A stretch of DNA of 64,000 nt from Tetragonia tetragonoides (GCA_038025085.1 CM076152.1:22404001-22468000), one strand, 5' to 3'; numbered from the stretch's first letter, positions 10,930 to 23,062 are shown. A program made the numbers and translations. The notes: generated by a model not told the origin, from the letters alone.

Positions 10930-11568
10930 AAAGTGCACCATTCAAAAAGAAAAGAAAAAAAAAAACTAAATTTCTTACACCTATAAAAGACAATAAAAAC
11001 TTGTTAGGCGGTTTTAAGCAAATTCCCCTTTTTGTTGCAATGAACCTGCAAATTAGGGTTAAGACAATTTATTTTTTGACAGATTTTGTTTTTGAGATAA
11101 CTATGAGTATATTGACAAAAAAATTTAGAATTATTATTTTAGCAGTTTACTCGTTCGCCAAGTAGTTGAATTGGTAAGTTTACTAATTGTGTAAGAATTA
11201 AGAAAGTAGTCAATTGGAAAGTAGTAGCTAGATTTCCTAATTGTAGTAGAATAAGTATATTTTGTAGGCTTATATTATTGAGGAAAAAAAATGTGCGGTG
11301 AAAAACTCTTACAATAACAACAACAATGCGTCTATGATGCTTCTGAGAGCAGCGAGTTACCAAGATATAGCAATACGTACACACCACCGTTGATATATTT
11401 TTTGAACATGGATATTGACCAAAAAAAACAGTTTAATTCGGAGACAAAATGAATATGAGGTTATTTTGAGTTAGCTCTTTTTTTCCTCAACTTAATTTTA
11501 CCTAAATTATTAAGTGTAAATTATCACTTAAATAATTTTTTATTTCAAAATAAATTCATGGTAATAGT
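10930..11568. other. No gene recognised
   Basis: AT-rich; the 82-codon minus-strand frame at 11139-11387 has no recognisable feature. Confidence 0.5.
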
Positions 11569-11570
11569 TA

Positions 11571-11881
11571 CTCCCTTCGCCCCAACTTTATCTCTACATT
11601 GGACTTTTCACGGTCTCCAATACACTATGTTGACCATGAATATTTATGGTTTCATAATTATAAAACTTATAATAAAATGATATTTTGAAAATACTATTAA
11701 AAATGAATCTAGCAATACTATTTTCACATTATAAAACTTTGTAACTTTTCACAATTAAGGGCATGTTCTTTTCAACTGGTTTTCAGTTTTGTCCAATTTT
11801 CTCCAGTTTTCTCCAGTTTTGTCCAGTTTTTCCCAGTTACCAGTTTTGTCCAGTTTTGTCCAGTTTGACCCAGTTTTGCCC

Positions 11882-11965
<84 letters not shown>

Positions 11966-12005
11966 TGTTATTATTATTATTGTTACTATTATTATTATTA
12001 TTTTA

Positions 12006-12043
<38 letters not shown>

Positions 12044-12093
12044 GTTGTTATTATTATTATTGTTACTATTGTTATTGTTATTATTATTGTTAC

Positions 12094-12124
<31 letters not shown>

Positions 12125-12347
12125 GAAAATTAAACAAATTTCAGTTTTTTCCAGTTTTTCCCAGTTCCTCCCAGTTTTATCCAGTTTGACCCAGTTTTCT
12201 CCCGTTACCAGTTAGACTTTCCAGTTTTCACCAGTTTTGTCCAGTTTCTCCCAGTTCCAGTTGAAAAGAACGAGCCCTAAGTGGTCAAAGTTCACAAACT
12301 TTGACCATAAAAAATCCAATGTAAAGATAAACTTGGGATAGGGGAAG
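11571..12347. mobile_element. Stowaway MITE split by another MITE
   Basis: Ends CTCCCTTCGCCCCAACTTTA and complement of AAACTTGGGATAGGGGAAG, with TA duplication, typical Tc1/mariner-related Stowaway. The Tourist-like element at 11759-12277 sits inside it. Confidence 0.8.
11759..12277. mobile_element. Tourist-like MITE filled with CCAGTTTTGTC minisatellite and AAT/TTA arrays
   Basis: Ends GGGCATGTTCTTTTCAACTGG and CCAGTTGAAAAGAACGAGCCC; TAA duplication at 11756-11758 and 12278-12280. Next to each end are 10-11 bp repeats of the CCAGTTTT(G/C)TC type. The centre is (AAT)n then (TTA)n, which fold on each other. Same family as 63176-64000 and probably 13454-13723. The long Ile/Leu/Asn frames here are repeat artefacts. 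Confidence 0.85.
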
Positions 12348-12349
12348 TA

Positions 12350-13248
12350 TGTCATTGAAAATGTTTCAAAACATACTTTCAAATGAATCCAATATCGAAT
12401 ATGTCTGGACAAATTTAACTTGATTAAAGATCAAGTTTAAAGTAAAATAAAAGAAAAAGAAAAAGAAAAAACCAATTCAGATCATTTCATTTCAGTTTTT
12501 CCAGGTGAAAAGAATAGAGCATTACAAGACACCAAGAGTATTACTCTTAAGTTCTTGCTTACTGCTTATGTTTGGCGGGAAAGAAAAAGGAGTTGTTTAC
12601 AAAGGTTGATAAAAAGTACAATAAAATCACAGTACATACATAGTCTGCACCAAAACAAAAAGAATCACATTACACAGTGGTCAACAGAGCACTCTCTTCA
12701 GATCAATTCAATAGGTTATGTACAATGGAAGCCAATCAGCTGAAGTGCCTTTGAGCTTCGAATGATGTTGAACGATAAAATGCTGAAAGGAACACAGATC
12801 AGATATTTACAACAATCAATAATTCTAAAACCAAGCTGTTACTACATCTTGCAAAAAGGGATCAGCCAAATCCAATGTGTTGCTCAGCCAACAATGTTAA
12901 CAACTTTTCTGGTATACAGACACCATTCAGCCAAAATCTTGTTTCACTAGAGAAAGACTGATTCTTATAAGAGCCATATAACTAAAGCAGCACCCGATGA
13001 AATCCTTAGCTTGAGCTATGTGCTGCAGGTGACGGTGAAGGCTTCTCTTCCTACACATTGACGGTATAATTATTGTCACAAGAGTGAACAGTTTGAAATT
13101 ATCAAGAGAAGAAAAGAAAAAAAAGACAGTGAACAGTTTGATCCTAAACCCACTGAGTATATCAAGCATTAGGAATTGAGTCAACATTTGTAAACTCTTA
13201 TTTTCAAATACGGCAGACATAGGTGGGATAGCAAAACACGAGAACATG
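12350..13248. other. No gene recognised
   Basis: No supported feature; several short frames without motifs. Confidence 0.5.
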
Positions 13249-13453
13249 GCAACGAGCCATATATAAACTAGTTGATCCCCATGCTCGTTTATAAAACATG
13301 ACTAATTGATAATTAGCTATATTAAACATGATGGTATTCATCTATTATTTCAAAGTATCAATTTAAATTGATCTAAACATGATTAATTAATAAATAAATA
13401 TAGGATAATGCTTCAATGATGGAGTACGACTATGCGGTACAGTCATGAACTAA

Positions 13454-13723
13454 TGCTCCGTTCTTTTCAAGTGGACAAAACTGAACAAAACTGAAATAAA
13501 CTGAAGTGAACATAATTGATTTTTTTAACTTGACTTTTAACCATTTAAAACTCGTCCAACATATTCGATATTGGACTCATTTCAAAGTATGCTTTGAAAT
13601 CTTTCCAATGACATAGTTATTATCTATATTTGTTTCGGAATAAAAAGTTATTTGAGTTATAGAGTTACACATGAACTGAAGTGAGCTGAATATAAGTGAA
13701 ATTAAGCCGAGGAGAACAAAGAC
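13454..13723. mobile_element. MITE in copy B only
   Basis: Starts TGCTCCGTTCTTTTCAAGTGG with ACAAAACTGAA repeats and ends GAGGAGAACAAAGAC; TAA (or ACTAA) lies at both borders. Copy A has no insert at the matching place (single ACTAATTGGC). Related by its ends to the element at 11759. Confidence 0.75.
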
Positions 13724-14358
13724 TAATTAGCGTTGATTTAACTATTATTCTATGTATTAATGTTTAATTTTTAATTTTTTTTTTCATTCCTCAATTCCGA
13801 TCAAATGAATTAATAACAGAACAAAAGACCTAATAATGAAACAAACGAGAGAGAAAATTGTCGGCTCAATGGGGAAGTTTTCACATTTTCACAAATTAAG
13901 GAACACTGTTCAACCTCCACAAATTATAAGCTTGCAATTGCAACATTTCAAGTCAAATCAGTCGTCCATCAAATAACCTATTATAGATTATTTGATATGT
14001 GCCTAAGTGCGTTTGAACTTTGAACCTAAGGTCGAATGGGTAATTAAACCCGAAAAGTGGGAGAGACAAACATCCTAAAATATGTTAGTCATCCTGTGCG
14101 GAGTTTCTAAATCTCTCAATTTAACAAGTTAAACACAGTCAGTTCAGGTTTTTACCTAGAGATTAAATTGGGAGGGGAGCAATAGAGTTTTAGAACAGCA
14201 TGGACATGGTGTGAAATACCAAATTAGAGATTACAGATACTGTGAATCTGTGATTCCAAAAACTTTCAAGGCAACAAATTGAATTTCGTACTTGTTTTTA
14301 TCCCAGGGATGTGAGGAAGAGAATGGAAGGAACAGCTAGGTAAAGGGAAGGAATATAC

Positions 14359-14649
14359 CTTAGTGCAGCTGGTGATATAAGACACAACAACAGTGATATC
14401 ATCGAGCTTGCCACCATAATATCGAAAACCAGCATCTTGAGCTGCTGTTGAAAAAGGGGTTTGCCGATCTCTATCTAGTGCCCGTTGGCGTGCTAGAGCA
14501 GCTATCTTCTGAGCTGTTACTTGAGGCCCTAGGCGTGCTCTCAGTGCGTGGACCACCACTGCTGTCACCTCATTGTTGTACAAGTTATCAAAGAGTCCAT
14601 CTGTCCCAGCAATTATGACATCTCCAGGTGCAACAGGTATGGAGAACAC
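14359..14649 (-). CDS. PP2C gene, coding exon 4
   Basis: 97 codons from VFSIPVAPGD to YITSCTK, between TTGCAG/GTG and AAG/GTATAT. Contains DGLFDNLYNNE and GGKLDDITVVV, which hold the last two metal-binding aspartates of PP2C. The exon joins exon 3 in phase 0. The short terminal exon that should follow could not be placed with confidence in 14.0-14.35 kb; without splicing, the frame continues to 14266. Confidence 0.9.
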
Positions 14650-15831
14650 CTGCAACAAACAGATACTTTAAACTCGATTTGTTTTTCCCTATTTTTGTTT
14701 TCCCCACTGTTTTGAGCAGGTTCATTTTAAAATTAAAATTTAGATATTGAAGCTTCCCAACATAGAAGATCATAGACTTGACAATCAAAAATAAGATGGT
14801 CTTGTATAACAAGAATTCACAAGAAAGAGAAACCACAATGTATCAGCTTGCCATTCGTTCTATAATATTATTGAACACTATGAATGTGTTGTGCTCTAGT
14901 AAGTGCTGTGATCTGAAAATGCAGGCTACAAGTGTGGGATGCTTTAAGCATAGCATCAAGCAAAGATATGATTTCAGCTTCCCAGAAAGCACAGCTTATA
15001 TGCTAGCGAATTACAAATCCCTAAAGTTGCCTAATGTCGGTGCCAAAACAAGGTCAATTATAGTTCTGATGGTAAGAATCTAAACCCTGTCACAACTGAT
15101 TGACATTGTGCTATTCTGGGGTTAATCACTCATCTAGTTTGCCTCACAGCAAAATTGGGACTAAAGTTCTTGTTCTGAATATCTATGATTTGCTGTATCA
15201 GGTGACAGTACTTGAAAGGAAGAACACTACAAGGATTGTCTGAAGGGTGATTCTGCTACGGTGGAGAGAGCATTCAATGTTAAAGTAGATTTCAGCCTCT
15301 AGGGAATGGCTCTTTCATTCTGAATTAGGAAGCAAGTATATTTCATGCTTTGGCCAGCTCATCAAGATTAATAATAAATCCAAGGGCAGAGAGATGTGAT
15401 GAGGATGGAGTCACTTGTTGGAATGTGTGGGGATGCAATAAACCCATAAAACAAAAGGGGCAGGGGGCTCATATCTAAACAAAGAGTTGATGCTCCTGGT
15501 AGTCCCCAAATGGCTAAGTTTGGATTGAAATTTGGTGCAAGCTAAACAGGTTAACCTGCAACTCCGCAAGATGGCTTTTAACTAGTTTCATGATTATTGT
15601 ATAGGTATGTTCTTATGCCATAGAGTTTTTTCGAACCTCACCATAGTAATGATGCCTCAAATCTGGTTCTTATGGCAAGGATGATGAATCGGAATCTATC
15701 TTCTCTTTAATTGTCATGTCAGTTCACTCTGTCAGTTTTAGAAATATTCTCTGTTATGCAAAGGAAGAATAGAGTTTGGTCTTGTTGTCATGAGCCAGGA
15801 CTCATGAGTTGGTTTAGGAACGAAGCTCAGG

Positions 15832-18150
15832 TAAGCAAATCTGGGCTTCAATGAACAAAGTTGCCATAGAAGCTTGTCTGTACAATTTTGGAGACGTATT
15901 CAAGGACTCAAGGAGTTAATAAGACAAAGCTCTGACCAAAAAGAGCTAACTCAGTTCTCTACAGGTTTAGCCGTATCTCTGACATCAATTCTGCCACCAA
16001 TTGGATTTGGTAATAGGTTACAGGGTCTAGGTTCTTTCTGCTTTGTGGTTGCTGCTGGTAGACTATATAGGCTTCTGTGGTTAGGAGATGTATTCATGGC
16101 ATCAACTATCAGCAGATAGACGTATCGGCCGGTATATATTGGTTTTTGAGGTTGCCAATACGGAGGAAATCCGGTACGTGAAGGAGTGCCCAGTACGGTC
16201 GATACAGCCATTACCTGGCCGATAATACGCTGGCACAGCCGAAAGCTAAACAGGTGCTCTGAAACCCTCTCACCTACTTTCTGTCTCTTTAACCCTCTCG
16301 CCTACCACCCCTAAATCATACCAAGAATCCCTCCCTTCCGCCTCCACCACCCAGTGGCCGCCGCTGGCCCTCTCTCAATCTCCTTCATTCTACACTGAAC
16401 CGAGTATCTGCCAGCGCACCAAAGCTGCTCACCTAATTGCTCCTCCACCCCTCCCAAACCTGTTTTCTGAAATCTTAGGGCCTTCTTCATTGGACCACTG
16501 TTTTGGCAGGCAAGCACACATGTGATGGTCGGTAACTACCTCTGTACCGTCTACCTGGTGAGTTTCTTCCAATCCTTCATTTGCCGTTTCGTTTTCACTG
16601 AACTCGTGGGTGTCTCAACGGTGTGTGATCTTTCGTCTTCAATTCTGGTGTGTTGCAATCATTTTATTGTATTTTTATCCTTCGTTTTTTATGATTCGGG
16701 CTTGAATGCCGTGGGCTTGATTGCAGTGGTCTGAATTGAGGTGGTCTTGGTTGAGGCTGGTATGGTTGCTATTATGTTGGGTTAAATTGTTCGTTTTCTT
16801 TTTCTGTGGAATTCGTTGATTCTGGATAGCGGGTTCTTCATCATGGGTAGAGCTCACATTGCGAGTAAAGCGTTTGAATTGGATTTGTTGACAATTGTTT
16901 GTTTGTGAAGGAATTTGGTAAGGGTCTGATAGAGGGATTAAATTTCCAGTTTGGATAAATGGATGGGTGTGTGAAATGCTTTAGCCTTGTTTAAAATTAG
17001 TGGAGTTCAAACATCTAAGAAAATGTGGATTTTTTACTTGGAGTATATTGCTTGGTTGTAATCAATGGGGTTGATAACTGGAGCTGAGTGTGGTCATGAG
17101 AGGCAAAAAAATTCTGCTTTTGTTCCTGGTCATGATGTTGTCAATCCATGGAAAACTTTTCTTGATGCTTTTCTAAAAGTGGCTAGTGAATCTCACAAAG
17201 GTTCAAGTTGATCAAGATCCCATTCATCCCAATGGGTGTATCAGGGAGTGAGTGTCTAGATTTAGACTTGCTAGTGTTTAGCAATTGAGTTGTGTGCAAC
17301 AATGAGCCGAGGTCGATTCTTCAATGTGTGGATAGTTTAACCTCTATTTCGCGGGCGTGTATTCTGATCTTTCGAAGGAGAATTTGAGGGGTGAGCATTT
17401 GGTAGTGGGCCATCCGAATGACGCTGAGGTTGGCTGCTTGGGTTTCAAATTTTTTGTTGGTTGTTAATGAGATGCTTGCTCTGGAGAATAGTGGGTTTTG
17501 TTCTAATGTATCTTCTTTTACGTCAGAGTTTAGTGAAAGGTTTCATTCCTCACCTAATAGTTGTTGACTTGTTGTGCCTCTAATCTTTGGAAGAACGTGG
17601 TGATAAGGTTGGGCTTGAAGATTCTCAGTTGAGTCAATCTGATGTTGGTGTTAGGGTTCTGCTTGAGGAGTCTCCTATGAGCCCCTTTGATGTTGATGTG
17701 GCTGATTCCTTTCCGTCTCATCTTGGTGGTTCGAATAAGTTGAACAAGAAGTCATCTAGAGTGAGTAGAGTCGTCACGGCTTCCTTTTCCCCTCCAGTGG
17801 GTCTGGGAGTTTAAGCGTGGCTCTAGCGGATCCCCCCGGGTGCTTTACAGGTAGAGGAGCTACAGCTACCTAGTGGCATCGACATTAGCGAGTTGATGGA
17901 AGAATCAAACGAATACGGTTCTTAAATTTGGATACTTGGGGACAACTGGATACAGCGCTAGTAGTCATGTTCATGTATGGGTTCGGGACCCGTCAGAATT
18001 TTTGGGACGCGAGGGCATTGTCCTTAAATTTGGATATGGGAGAGGGGTACTCACTAGAAAAACTTGCCAAAAAGAGTTGCTATAAACTAGGTATGGACCA
18101 ACGTATCTAGCTCGTATTTTAATATTTTATTTTTCACTCTAGCTATTATT
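15832..18150. other. PP2C intron 3 sequence, partly of unknown origin
   Basis: Holds short open frames (15874-16119, 16522-16734 and 17587-17814) without motifs I recognise. At 16118-16235 there is a patch of CGGCCGGTAT/GGTCGATAC/TGGCCGATA words. The stretch 16.5-17.8 kb is GT-rich on the plus strand, unlike its AT-rich surroundings, and may be a retroelement remnant. Confidence 0.4.
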
Positions 18151-18153
18151 TAA

Positions 18154-18371
18154 GGCCCTGTTCTTTCCATTGTTACTGTTCATTTTATAGTTCTGCAAAT
18201 TCAGTTCAAAAGGGCTGAGAGAAAAGCAACACAAGGACAAAGTAATCAGGAGAATAGAAGAAGTAGAGTGAAAGTTAACATTTGAATTGATTAATAGTGG
18301 GTAGTGATGACAAATAATTTTCATTAAGTTGATCTGGTAGCTTTCTTGGTTACAGAGAAAGAATAGAGGGG
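18154..18371. mobile_element. Probable Tourist-like MITE
   Basis: Ends GGCCCTGTTCTTTCC and complement of GAAAGAATAGAGGGG, with TAA at 18151-18153 and 18372-18374. Related at its tips to the element at 11759. Confidence 0.5.
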
Positions 18372-18379
18372 TAAAGGCT

Positions 18380-19050
18380 CTGGAATTTGGATCAACCCCT
18401 ATGAAGACGATAAAAGGACTTACAGCTCAAGAAATGAAGATAGAAAAGGTCAACATTTTGAAAGAGAAATGATGGAAGAGAGACAGATAGAAAGGAGAGA
18501 GATCCAGAAGAAAGAGAAGCAGAGAGAGAGCCCAGCAGATCATGAGGAAAGAAAAAAACGGAGTACCTGGTTGTCTATCTTCAGAAATCTCACTCACCCT
18601 TTCTTGCTCTCAGCAGATCTGTGGTTCCTAGAGGCAGCCGTGCCTGATTAGAAAGTGACGTGCCAGATACGGATATATACCCGGACCCATGTCTTGATGA
18701 CAAAGGTACAGAGACAAAAGTGCGAGTTGGGGTAACATTCATTCTTTGGCCCTATGTTTAGCCCTTCCAAAAATTGAATCAAAATATACCAATTTTCCAA
18801 GAAAAGAATCACTAAGCCCTACATTTTCTAAGTTTTAGAGCCTATATTGATCCTTCTGCAGCCACGTCCAGCACAGGCAGCACTCTCTTTTATGAACGAC
18901 CTTTGAAATTGGATCAACCTAACTGCATAAATTTCCAAAAGTAATACCAATAGTTGTTTGAGAAAAAATACAAAGTTTCTCTCTATGGAGACGGGTTGTT
19001 TTGTATTAAGGAAGTGCTTCATTTCCCTCCTGCTATATTTATTTTGTCTT
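18380..19050. other. No gene recognised
   Basis: Purine-rich patch at 18430-18560 encodes only Glu/Arg/Lys-rich frames; nothing supported. Confidence 0.45.
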
Positions 19051-19051
19051 T

Positions 19052-19171
19052 TTAGTTTTTAGATAACATGGGTATCCAAGCTTTGATTGACTAATCCCTT
19101 GGGCCCTGAAGTTAACGACCAGAATAACCTCCAATGGCCCTGAGGGGATCGAACTTGGGACCTCTGGAATA
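19052..19171 (-). mobile_element. SINE, tRNA-related, copy 1
   Basis: On the minus strand begins TTATTCCAGAGGTCCCAAG, followed by TTCGATCCC (pol III box B-like), and ends in an A-rich tail. Same family as 26193-26318 and 29964-30065. No clear target duplication. Confidence 0.6.
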
Positions 19172-19198
19172 AATCTCAGAGCTCCTCCTGTTATTATT

Positions 19199-19559
19199 TA
19201 ACTTATTTAGGCTCGGACTTCTGGCCTGGGAAGGGGCAAGGAGAATAGGTTGTTGTGGTAGTGTTCTATCTTTGCTATCTTTTGGCATGTTTGGTCGGAA
19301 CGGAACTCTCGGACTTTTAGTGGGGTATTGAAGCCTCTTGGCTTTGTTTGGGATCGGGCGGTGTACTTGGCTTCTCTTTGGGCCAAGGCTTCGGGGGCTT
19401 TTAGACGGGTACCCCTCAATGACGTGCAACGTCATTGGAGCGATTTGTAACAGATTTTTCTTTTCTTTTGAATCCTCCTTGTCCTTGTAGCTTGTAATAG
19501 CTTCCCTTTGCAGTTTAGCTTTATTATCAAAAAACATTATCAAAAAAAAAAAAAAAAAA
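19199..19559 (+). mobile_element. 5'-truncated L1 LINE, last part of ORF2 with poly(A)
   Basis: The frame reads FAIFWHVWSERNSRTF and then WDRAVYLASLWAKASGAFR. It ends at a stop, followed by a short 3'UTR and A run (19542-19559). The WxxWxERNxR motif is the hallmark of the C-terminus of plant L1 ORF2. Confidence 0.75.
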
Positions 19560-20011
19560 CAAAGACAGTTTTCTGGTGAGGTTGTGTCCAGAGTTTTCAT
19601 TTCATCAAGAAAACACAATTATCAAAGAAAAAATATGGTGGAGAGCATGATCCCCAGCAAATAGACTAATTCAGTAGCGTGAATATACGGCAATTAAATC
19701 CAGTGGGTGGAGTCCAGAAGATGGTCACAGTGATGGAGGAATGACGCTCTAGACCTCTAGCCTCTTATCTGTATCTGAATGTCAGAAGCTAAAAAGTAAC
19801 TGCATATGTTGATGTTATGCTTAGGGAACTGAACTAGGATTCAACAGAGAACATGACACTGCCATTCAAACCTACTTCCATCTTTATCACTAGTATATGC
19901 TAAAATTCCCTCAAATGTGGACTCAACTGAACTATTCAAACACAAACTTCACTGCAGAGTTAATAGGTGAGGAGAGGGGTGAGCTTCTCTACCCAAAAAA
20001 AATAAAAACAG

Positions 20012-20043
<32 letters not shown>

Positions 20044-20129
20044 ACATGGCAAAGGAGCAAAACATATTCTCTTTTCCTATTCTAGGTAAAGAGCAGCCGC
20101 CGAATAAATGAATAATAATCAGATCTTAC
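19560..20129. other. PP2C intron 3, with poly(A) run near 20012-20041
   Basis: Apart from about 30 consecutive A (a likely retroposon tail), no supported feature. Confidence 0.5.
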
Positions 20130-20279
20130 CTGACCACAACTAGGTAAGTCACCACCATTGCCACTCTCTAGCTGGTATGTGAAATTAAAATCATGCTGCT
20201 GAACTGGAGACCGGAACACAGTGCAACCACCTCTAACCACAATAAAACCACTGTCGCCAAGATTGATAGCATGAACACC
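20130..20279 (-). CDS. PP2C gene, coding exon 3
   Basis: Exactly 50 codons, [12 protein letters not shown] to DLPSCGQ, between CTTGCAG/GGT and GGTCAG/GTAAGA, phase 0 on both sides. GDSG and [10 protein letters not shown] are typical of the plant PP2C 55/80 subgroup. Confidence 0.92.
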
Positions 20280-20588
20280 CTGCAAGAAGAATAAAAACTT
20301 CCAGCCATATTAATACTTGACCCAGAAACAGATGAAGCTGAACAAATTAAGACATCCAAAGAGCAAATCCTGTAACAAGACAATGGCCCTGTACGAAAAT
20401 TACTGTCATAATTGGTGCTAATTTCCCATGTTATCATAACTCTTTTAACATTTTTTTAGAAATTAGGTCTCGGTAATTTGTGCTAAACACAAACTGTTCT
20501 TGACCAAATGATGTGATGATGGCTACCAATTTCAAAAATATAGTCTGGAAAGGAATCCTGGTGGTGGAGTGAGGATATTCAAAACAGG

Positions 20589-21120
20589 GTGAAGGCGAAG
20601 AAGGCGGCCTATAAAGCCTTAATGGATAGCACTGTAGATGAGGAAAGGGTGGAGAAGAGAGAAGTCTACAGAGCGGCGAAGAAGGAGGCAAAGAGATCAG
20701 TAGCAGAAGCCAAAGGTAAAGCCTATGAGAGCTTGTACCAAAGGTTGGCTACTAAGGACGGAGAACAGGATGTTTACAGGTTGGCGAGAGCTAGGGAGAG
20801 GAAGACTAGGGACCTGGACCAAGTTCGTTGTATTAAGGATGAGGCGGGACGAGTTCTTGTGGACGAAGCGAACATCAAGAGGAGGTGGCATGGGTATTTC
20901 AAGGAGCCTTTTAACAATGTAGGAGACGTAGACATTTCGTTGGGTGATCTTAGTACATCCGAGCTACACCGTAACTACAGCTTTTGTCGCCGCGTTACGA
21001 AGGAAGAAATTAAAGGGGCCATGAGGACGATGAAGAGTGGAAAGGCAGTAGGACCAGATGAGATACCCATAGAGGTATGGAGGAGTTTGGGGGAAGAAGG
21101 TTTATTGTGGTTAGTTAGGC
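20589..21120 (+). pseudogene. RTE LINE polyprotein, part 1
   Basis: Linker rich in Lys/Glu (AKKAAYKALMD, EVYRAAKKEAKR) leading into MRTMKSGKAVGPDEIPIEVW, the start of the RT domain. The frame is cut by the SINE after LVRLF. Confidence 0.85.
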
Positions 21121-21129
21121 TTTTCAACA

Positions 21130-21416
21130 CACAACAACATTACCCCAGTGCCTCCAAAGAGGCTCCCGCCTAGGCAGGGTAAGGGGGGGTCGGTTGTACG
21201 CAGCCTTACCCCTGTGAGAGTCTCACAGAGAGGCTGTTTCCGTTTGACCCGAGATCCGAAGTGCGACGACCATCGGCAACTTCACAATAAATAAGAAGTG
21301 CTGACAGTTTTATGAGCCATTTTGCTTTAGTCCATATATTCCAAACGGTTCGTATTCGTACTGAAAATCAGAATCAAACGAGCTTTTACCCTTCTGTTCC
21401 ACACGAGATTTCAGGT
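21130..21416 (-). mobile_element. SINE inserted in the RTE reverse transcriptase
   Basis: Nine-bp target duplication TTTTCAACA (21121-21129 and 21417-21425). Removing the insert and one copy restores the RT frame [18 protein letters not shown]. Its 3' body matches the SINE at 4591-4856, but its 5' head is longer and different. Confidence 0.9.
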
Positions 21417-21425
21417 TTTTCAACA

Positions 21426-22760
21426 TGATCCTCAAATCTGCAAGGATGCCGGAGGAGTGGCGGCTCAGCACATTAATTCCTCTATACAAGAACAAAGGAG
21501 ATATTCAAAGCTGCAACAACTATAGAGGTATTAAACTACTCAGTCACACCATGAAGCTATGGGAGAGAGTTATTGAGAGGAGACTAAGGAAGAGTACCCT
21601 TATCTCGGAGAACCAATTCGGTTTCATGCCAGGGAGGTCAACAACAGAAGCGATTCATCTGATTCGACGTTCTATGGAGTACTACAGGGATAGACAAAGG
21701 GACCTGCACATGGTTTTCATTGATTTGGAGAAGGCGTATGACAGGGTACCCAGGGAAGTTATGTGGAGGTGCTTGGAATCCAAGGGGGTCCCAGTCGCCT
21801 ATATTCGAGTGATTAAGGATATATATGAAGGGGTGAGGACTAGGGTCAAGACTACAGGAGGGGACACTGAGCAATTTTCTATAGATATTGGGTTACATCA
21901 AGGGTCAGCGTTGAGTCCCTTTTTATTCGCAACCGTTATGGATGAGCTCACTAAGACTATTCAGGGGGATGTGCCTTGGTGTATGTTGTTTGCCGACGAC
22001 ATTGTTTTGATAGACGAGACGAGAAGGTGTTAATGCCAAACTAGAACTTTGGCGGGATACACTAGAGTCAAAGGGATTTAAGCTAAGTCGGACCAAGACC
22101 ATATACTTGGATTGCAAATTTACAAGAGATGGGGTTACCTCGGATGTGGAGATTAAGATCGGTACTGAAGTGGTACCGAAGAGGGATTGCTTTAAATATC
22201 TCAGTTCAATCATACAGGAAAACGGCGAGATTGATGATGACGTGACTCATCGTATCAAAACAGGGTGGCTAAAGTGGAGGAGTGCAACGGGAGTCCTATG
22301 TGACAGAAAAATTCCACTAAAACTTAAAGGCAAATTTTACTGTACAGCCATCAGGCCAGCCATGCTATATGGGGTGGAGTGTTGGCCGGTGAGGCAGGTG
22401 CATGTGCAGAAGATGCGGGTGACCGAAATGAGGATGCTTCGCTGGATGTGCAACGCCTCAAGAAGAGATAGAATTAGGAACGAAGTGTTAAGAGGCAAGG
22501 TGGGAGTGACCGATATTGACAACAAGATGCGAGAAATGAGGCTTAGGTGGCTTGGGCATGTGAGGAGGAGGCATCGAGATGCACCGGTGAGAAGGTGTGA
22601 GAAAATTATACTTAGTGACTGTAAACGAAGAAGAGGACGCCCGAAGAAGACTTGGGGAGAGGTAATCAGACAGGATTTGACCCTTCTAGAACTTACCGAG
22701 GACTTGGTCCTAGATAGGAAATTATGGCGTAGCAGGATTCGTGTAGAGGACCCTCGTTAG
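21426..22760 (+). pseudogene. RTE LINE polyprotein, RT core and C-terminus
   Basis: Contains the RT palm with [12 protein letters not shown], a frame break at about 22035, then FKYLSSIIQENGEIDDDV and the conserved C-terminal RRRGRPKKTWGEVIRQDL, ending at 22760. Confidence 0.88.
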
Positions 22761-23062
22761 ATTAGGGTTTTGCATTTGGCTAGTAATAGAGGTTGATTCA
22801 TTCTGTTCATAGCCTGTAGTGCCTCCTTCACTGTATGTAGTTCATCTAGTAATATCCTGTGTTAGTATGTTTACATCTCTACTTTTCTTGCCCTTTTGAT
22901 CAACACTTATTGCTTTATTACCCGGAAAAACGTTTTGCAAATGAAAAAAAGAGTTTTCGTGGGTCTTTTGGAAACAGTCTCTCTTCTAGGCGACTAGTTA
23001 GGGGTAAGACTGCGTACATCTGGACCTCCCCAGACCCCGCTCTAGGCGGGATACTTACTGGG

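Larger units (their letters stand above)
13249..15831. repeat. Duplicated segment, copy B (PP2C fourth-exon block)
   Basis: Collinear with 1239-3500. This copy is in line with the other PP2C exons, so it is the resident or functional one. Confidence 0.88.

Noticed and set aside
11881..12123. CRISPR-like regular repetition
   Set aside because: Simple triplet repeats without spacers, in a plant nuclear genome.
11763..12215. Long frames rich in Ile, Leu or Asn (also 63332-63954)
   Set aside because: They are translations of AAT/TTA triplet arrays inside MITEs, not proteins.
15951..16211. Short frames around 15.9-16.2 kb as genes
   Set aside because: No motif, no splice context and overlapping on opposite strands.
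19112..19618. 168-codon minus-strand frame
   Set aside because: It is the antisense of the L1 3' end, whose plus strand carries the conserved WHVWSERNSRTF motif.
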